Source: Thuidium tamariscinum
Taxonomy: Eukaryota; Streptophyta; Bryopsida; Hypnales; Thuidiaceae
Direction of reading: 5' to 3'
Length of the DNA stretch: 64,000 bases
Assembly (NCBI GenBank): GCA_947034885.2
Contig: OX344753.2
Span: 7,006,001-7,070,000 of the forward strand
Positions 61,697 to 64,000 of the stretch are shown here, piece by piece (the stretch's first letter is position 1; every line of letters begins with the position of its first letter). The notes under the pieces were generated by a model, which was given only the letters and a program-made list of their open reading frames with translations, searched no databases and was not told where the DNA came from. The position numbers were made by a program, and so were the translations under genes.

Positions 61697-61914
61697 CACT
61701 AATAGAATCCCTTGTTTATCTAGACATGGGTTGTCTAACTTGACGCCGTTTACCTAGACGTTCAATGTAGCAACTTCATGTTTTTTTGTCAACATTGACG
61801 TCCACTGTAACATCTTCAATGACAAAAAAACATGAGGTTTCTACATTGAACGTCTAGGTAAACAGTGTCAAGTTAGACAACCCATGTCTAGATAAACAAG
61901 GGATTCTTCTAGTG
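61697..61914. mobile_element. 218 bp foldback CACTA-like MITE inside the DUF4218 exon
   Basis: Ends are CACTAATAGAATCCCTTG on the left and CACTAGAAGAATCCCTTG reading from the right; the arms pair through ATCTAGACATGGGTTGTCTA, a CTAACTTGAC block, GTCTAGGTAAAC or its partner and a CATGTTTTTTTG block. AGC flanks both sides (61694-61696, 61915-61917). Insert plus duplication is 221 bp, which shifts the frame. It falls about 13 bases before the splice donor at 61928, near the end of exon three. Its terminal repeat differs from the large element, so a second CACTA family mobilised it. Confidence 0.95.
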
Positions 61915-64000
61915 AGCCATACCGCCAGTAAGTTTTTGTGGGTCTCATTGTATTGAGTTCTTGTGGTTGATAGTGTTCGCTTTCTTATGTTCCCAATATG
62001 TGCCGTAAGTAATGTCTTGTTCTATTCATGTATTCTTCAGAAATTTATCATGGGCGGTGTCTGTAATATCTACTGAGAGTTACCTAAAGCGTAGACAGAA
62101 GTTAAAAGTGGCATTAATTGCTGTAATTGTGAATAGAGAAGGGCATCAGCTAGAGAGGACTATGCATAAATGGAATTTGATCAGAAGAGAACTTTGAATT
62201 TCACGAGAATCCTTCAGTAATGAAGACGTTGCCATGTCTTTCTTATCGAAAGAGAGGTAGTTGCTAGTGAAATCAGTGGTTGAAACTGTGTGAACGGAAG
62301 TGGATGATAAGCGTTACAGACGTAAGAGAGCTTTGTTTACTTGTGTAAACTTTTATTAAGAAGGAACTGGCCGAAATTCCAAAGTATGTGTGAGTATTTT
62401 TAATTCCTGAAGTGCTCATCTTGTGAAGCATAGCTGCAAATGTATTCTGCCCTGTTTGAGGTTCATTAGAAACTAAAATGTTGTCTGAAATTGTTATAAA
62501 GTTTTGTAATCCTACATTGATGCGATTTTAGGACATTTCGGAAAGAAGATTAAGAGGTTAGACATACTGATGATCACATATTTTTATAGAAGTGGACGTG
62601 AAATTATCACTTCAAGATGCCTTCAGGGCCTCTTGGTCTATAGCATGCGGATACATTCAGTACGTGGAACCAAATGGTCCAATCTGTGATAGTAAAAGCT
62701 CTGTGATGCAAGGGCTGAGCAGTGAAGGACTAACGCAAATGAATCTTACTAAGGATGAGACGAGCGACTTGAATTGGAAATCTTCTGACAGGTAGGATAA
62801 CTGTAAAGAAGTTAGTTCGGGAGAGTTGGGTTTTGTATGTCGAAATGATGTTAGGGAAGGGTGCTCTCTTTAAGTACCTGCAAAGTAGTCATGTCTATGT
62901 TATCCATGACAATTAGTGTTATTTGGTATGATTAATTCATTGGTAAAGCATGAGTAGTTGGAACTGTGCTTTGGAATTGGTGTTGGAGGTGCTGGCAGTT
63001 ACGGTTAGGTATATGGACGTGTTCCCTAACTGGGTAGTAGCATTTAATATTACAAACGAGTTATCAGGTGAAGTAGATGAGTGCGCCAAATCTGGTGGAC
63101 TCCTCTGCATTCAAATGATTGAATTGAGTTTTCAGCTTAGGTACGAGAAATATGGATATAATCTGTTTGATTAGTGAACTGAAATTTTTGCATAGGAATC
63201 ACATTTCTGGATTAACATGGCAAGTTACTTCTGACTATGTGAATTTGATGGTATTAGTGATTTTCAATGGAACCTAACAGTATTTGTGTAATGGATTGTA
63301 GGAGGTATGAGGAAATTTGTCAAGAGAGAACCAATGTCCGAACAGAATTCCGTCGTAGACACCCTCACAGAAGGGGCAGGAGAGGGACCTCATACCCAGT
63401 AGAGATGGAAGAAATTCCAGTATTTGCAAAATGGCTAGAACAAGAAGTGCAAAGGGAAGTGGAAGAGGGAGTTGAGGTTGCCGAAGACATCCGGGACTCC
63501 TCGAAATTACCTTCAACTGAAGCCAGAAAATTCAAAAGTATGTATGCGTATGGGTACCACTTTCGAGTGAAAGTTGCAGAACAAAGAAGTACTAGTACAT
63601 GTGACTCAGGAGTGACTGCTATTTTTCGTCAACCATGCCGCTCAAGGAGGCAAGACCAGAACATTGTGAATGGAGAGCTTGAGTACATAGGGCAAATCGA
63701 GGAGATAGTGGAGGTTAATTACAGGGGCCACTGTGTTGTGCTTATGATATGTGACTGGGTTAAAGCAAACTACAGAGGAAGGAATGCTACTGTGAAGAAA
63801 GATGAGTGGGGATTCACCATGGCAAATTTCCAATCACGAGTACCATTTGGATATGAATCATTAGCCTTTCCAATCCACTGTCACCAAGTTTTATTTTCAG
63901 ATGATGAAGACGAGCCAAGATGGAAAGTGGTTTTACGCACAGATGTTAGAGGACGTCGGATAGACGTGCGAGCAGAAAATGAAGACGAACCAGAAATGTT

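Larger units (their letters stand above)
41935..64000. mobile_element. Large CACTA (En/Spm) element, left end to window edge
   Basis: The left terminal repeat is CACTAGTAGAAAAACAGTG at 41935-41953, preceded by ATG as the likely target duplication. Just inside it lie repeated AAATCAACA and TGTTGATTT words in both orientations (41950-42160), the subterminal pattern of the family. The interior carries a minus-strand TNP1-like gene, a short plus-strand gene and a plus-strand TNP2 transposase that runs off the window. No matching right end occurs before 64000, so the element is at least 22 kb long, including about 1.5 kb of nested insertions. It is decayed: transposase frames contain stops and insertions. 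Assigning everything from 41935 rightward to one element rests on shared family ends and gene content, since the right end is not visible. Confidence 0.75.
57328..64000 (+). pseudogene. CACTA transposase TNP2, decayed, runs off window
   Basis: Exons 57328-57508, 57813-59408 and 60808-61927 join in phase; 62592-62791 and 63302 onward are further likely exons. Domains in order: transposase-associated zinc-binding region (SEYLCACNQCKG...HHRRNG), a C-x2-C finger (CCPNGHILYEG, SSCPTC), the tnp2 core (GDGVVPF with the first acidic residue, LPPWL, LIPGPKAP, WTVNDFPAYG, GCPLCGPE), the link LDVMHCEKN, DUF4218 (SGLKSYDYHILLQQ, MPPSFFDIMSHLPHHL, RWMYPYERYFKSLKGH) and DUF4216 (CVVLMICDWVK, WGFTMANF, ESLAFPIHCHQVLFSDD) to the edge. 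The enzyme would cut and join the element ends. In-frame stops TAA at 59247 and TAG at 61048 and two MITE insertions make this copy non-functional. The start codon and 3-prime end are not seen. Confidence 0.9.

Overview
The window looks like nuclear DNA of a land plant: AT-rich, with GT-AG introns, plant-type CACTA (En/Spm) transposase genes carrying the DUF4218 and DUF4216 domains, and many miniature inverted-repeat elements. I cannot place the species from sequence alone. No host gene is recognised with confidence, and there is no tRNA, rRNA, operon or CRISPR structure. The window is almost entirely transposon sequence at different stages of decay.

Left part (1-35,600): AT-rich intergenic DNA studded with short elements. 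These are CACTA-like foldback MITEs (2822-2949, 11582-11737), Mutator-like elements with long target duplications (5752-5987, 25785-26959, 31295-32740), a Tourist-like MITE (20904-21042), large foldback elements (9480-10300, 22225-23307), two LTR copies without internal genes (16405-17689 and 24744-27238), a tandemly duplicated 1 kb repeat (11850-13870) and degenerate telomere-like repeats (11165-11600). Three GC-richer islands (480-1830, 10320-11130, 18360-20700) hold possible gene remnants. One, near 19.8 kb, has a TATA box in front of a short open frame.

Middle (35,880-41,560): a strand-asymmetric array of a degenerate motif, ACAAYTNGTT, interrupted by a 2,832 bp non-autonomous CACTA element (36487-39318). 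That element keeps only the DUF4216 end of its transposase and has its own subterminal code (AATGACT and its complement).

Right part (41,935 to beyond 64,000): one very large CACTA element. Its left terminal repeat, CACTAGTAGAAAAACAGTG, is in the window; its right end is not. Three transcription units can be followed by phase-compatible splice sites: a minus-strand TNP1/Transposase_24-like gene with arginine-serine-rich stretches (53.7 to 47.5 kb, perhaps with further exons down to 42.8 kb), a short plus-strand gene of unknown function (54.0-56.3 kb), and a plus-strand TNP2 transposase (57.3 kb to the window edge). The first two start within about 330 bp of each other, so they probably share a divergent promoter.

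The large element is a fossil. Three smaller CACTA-type elements have inserted into it: a 1,120 bp element in an intron of the TNP1-like gene, a 132 bp foldback in the TNP2 core domain and a 218 bp foldback in the DUF4218 exon, with 3 bp target duplications AAA, GGA and AGC. Ten in-frame stops in the two transposase genes are all of a kind that a C-to-T change of CAA, CAG or CGA would produce. This fits decay of a cytosine-methylated transposon.
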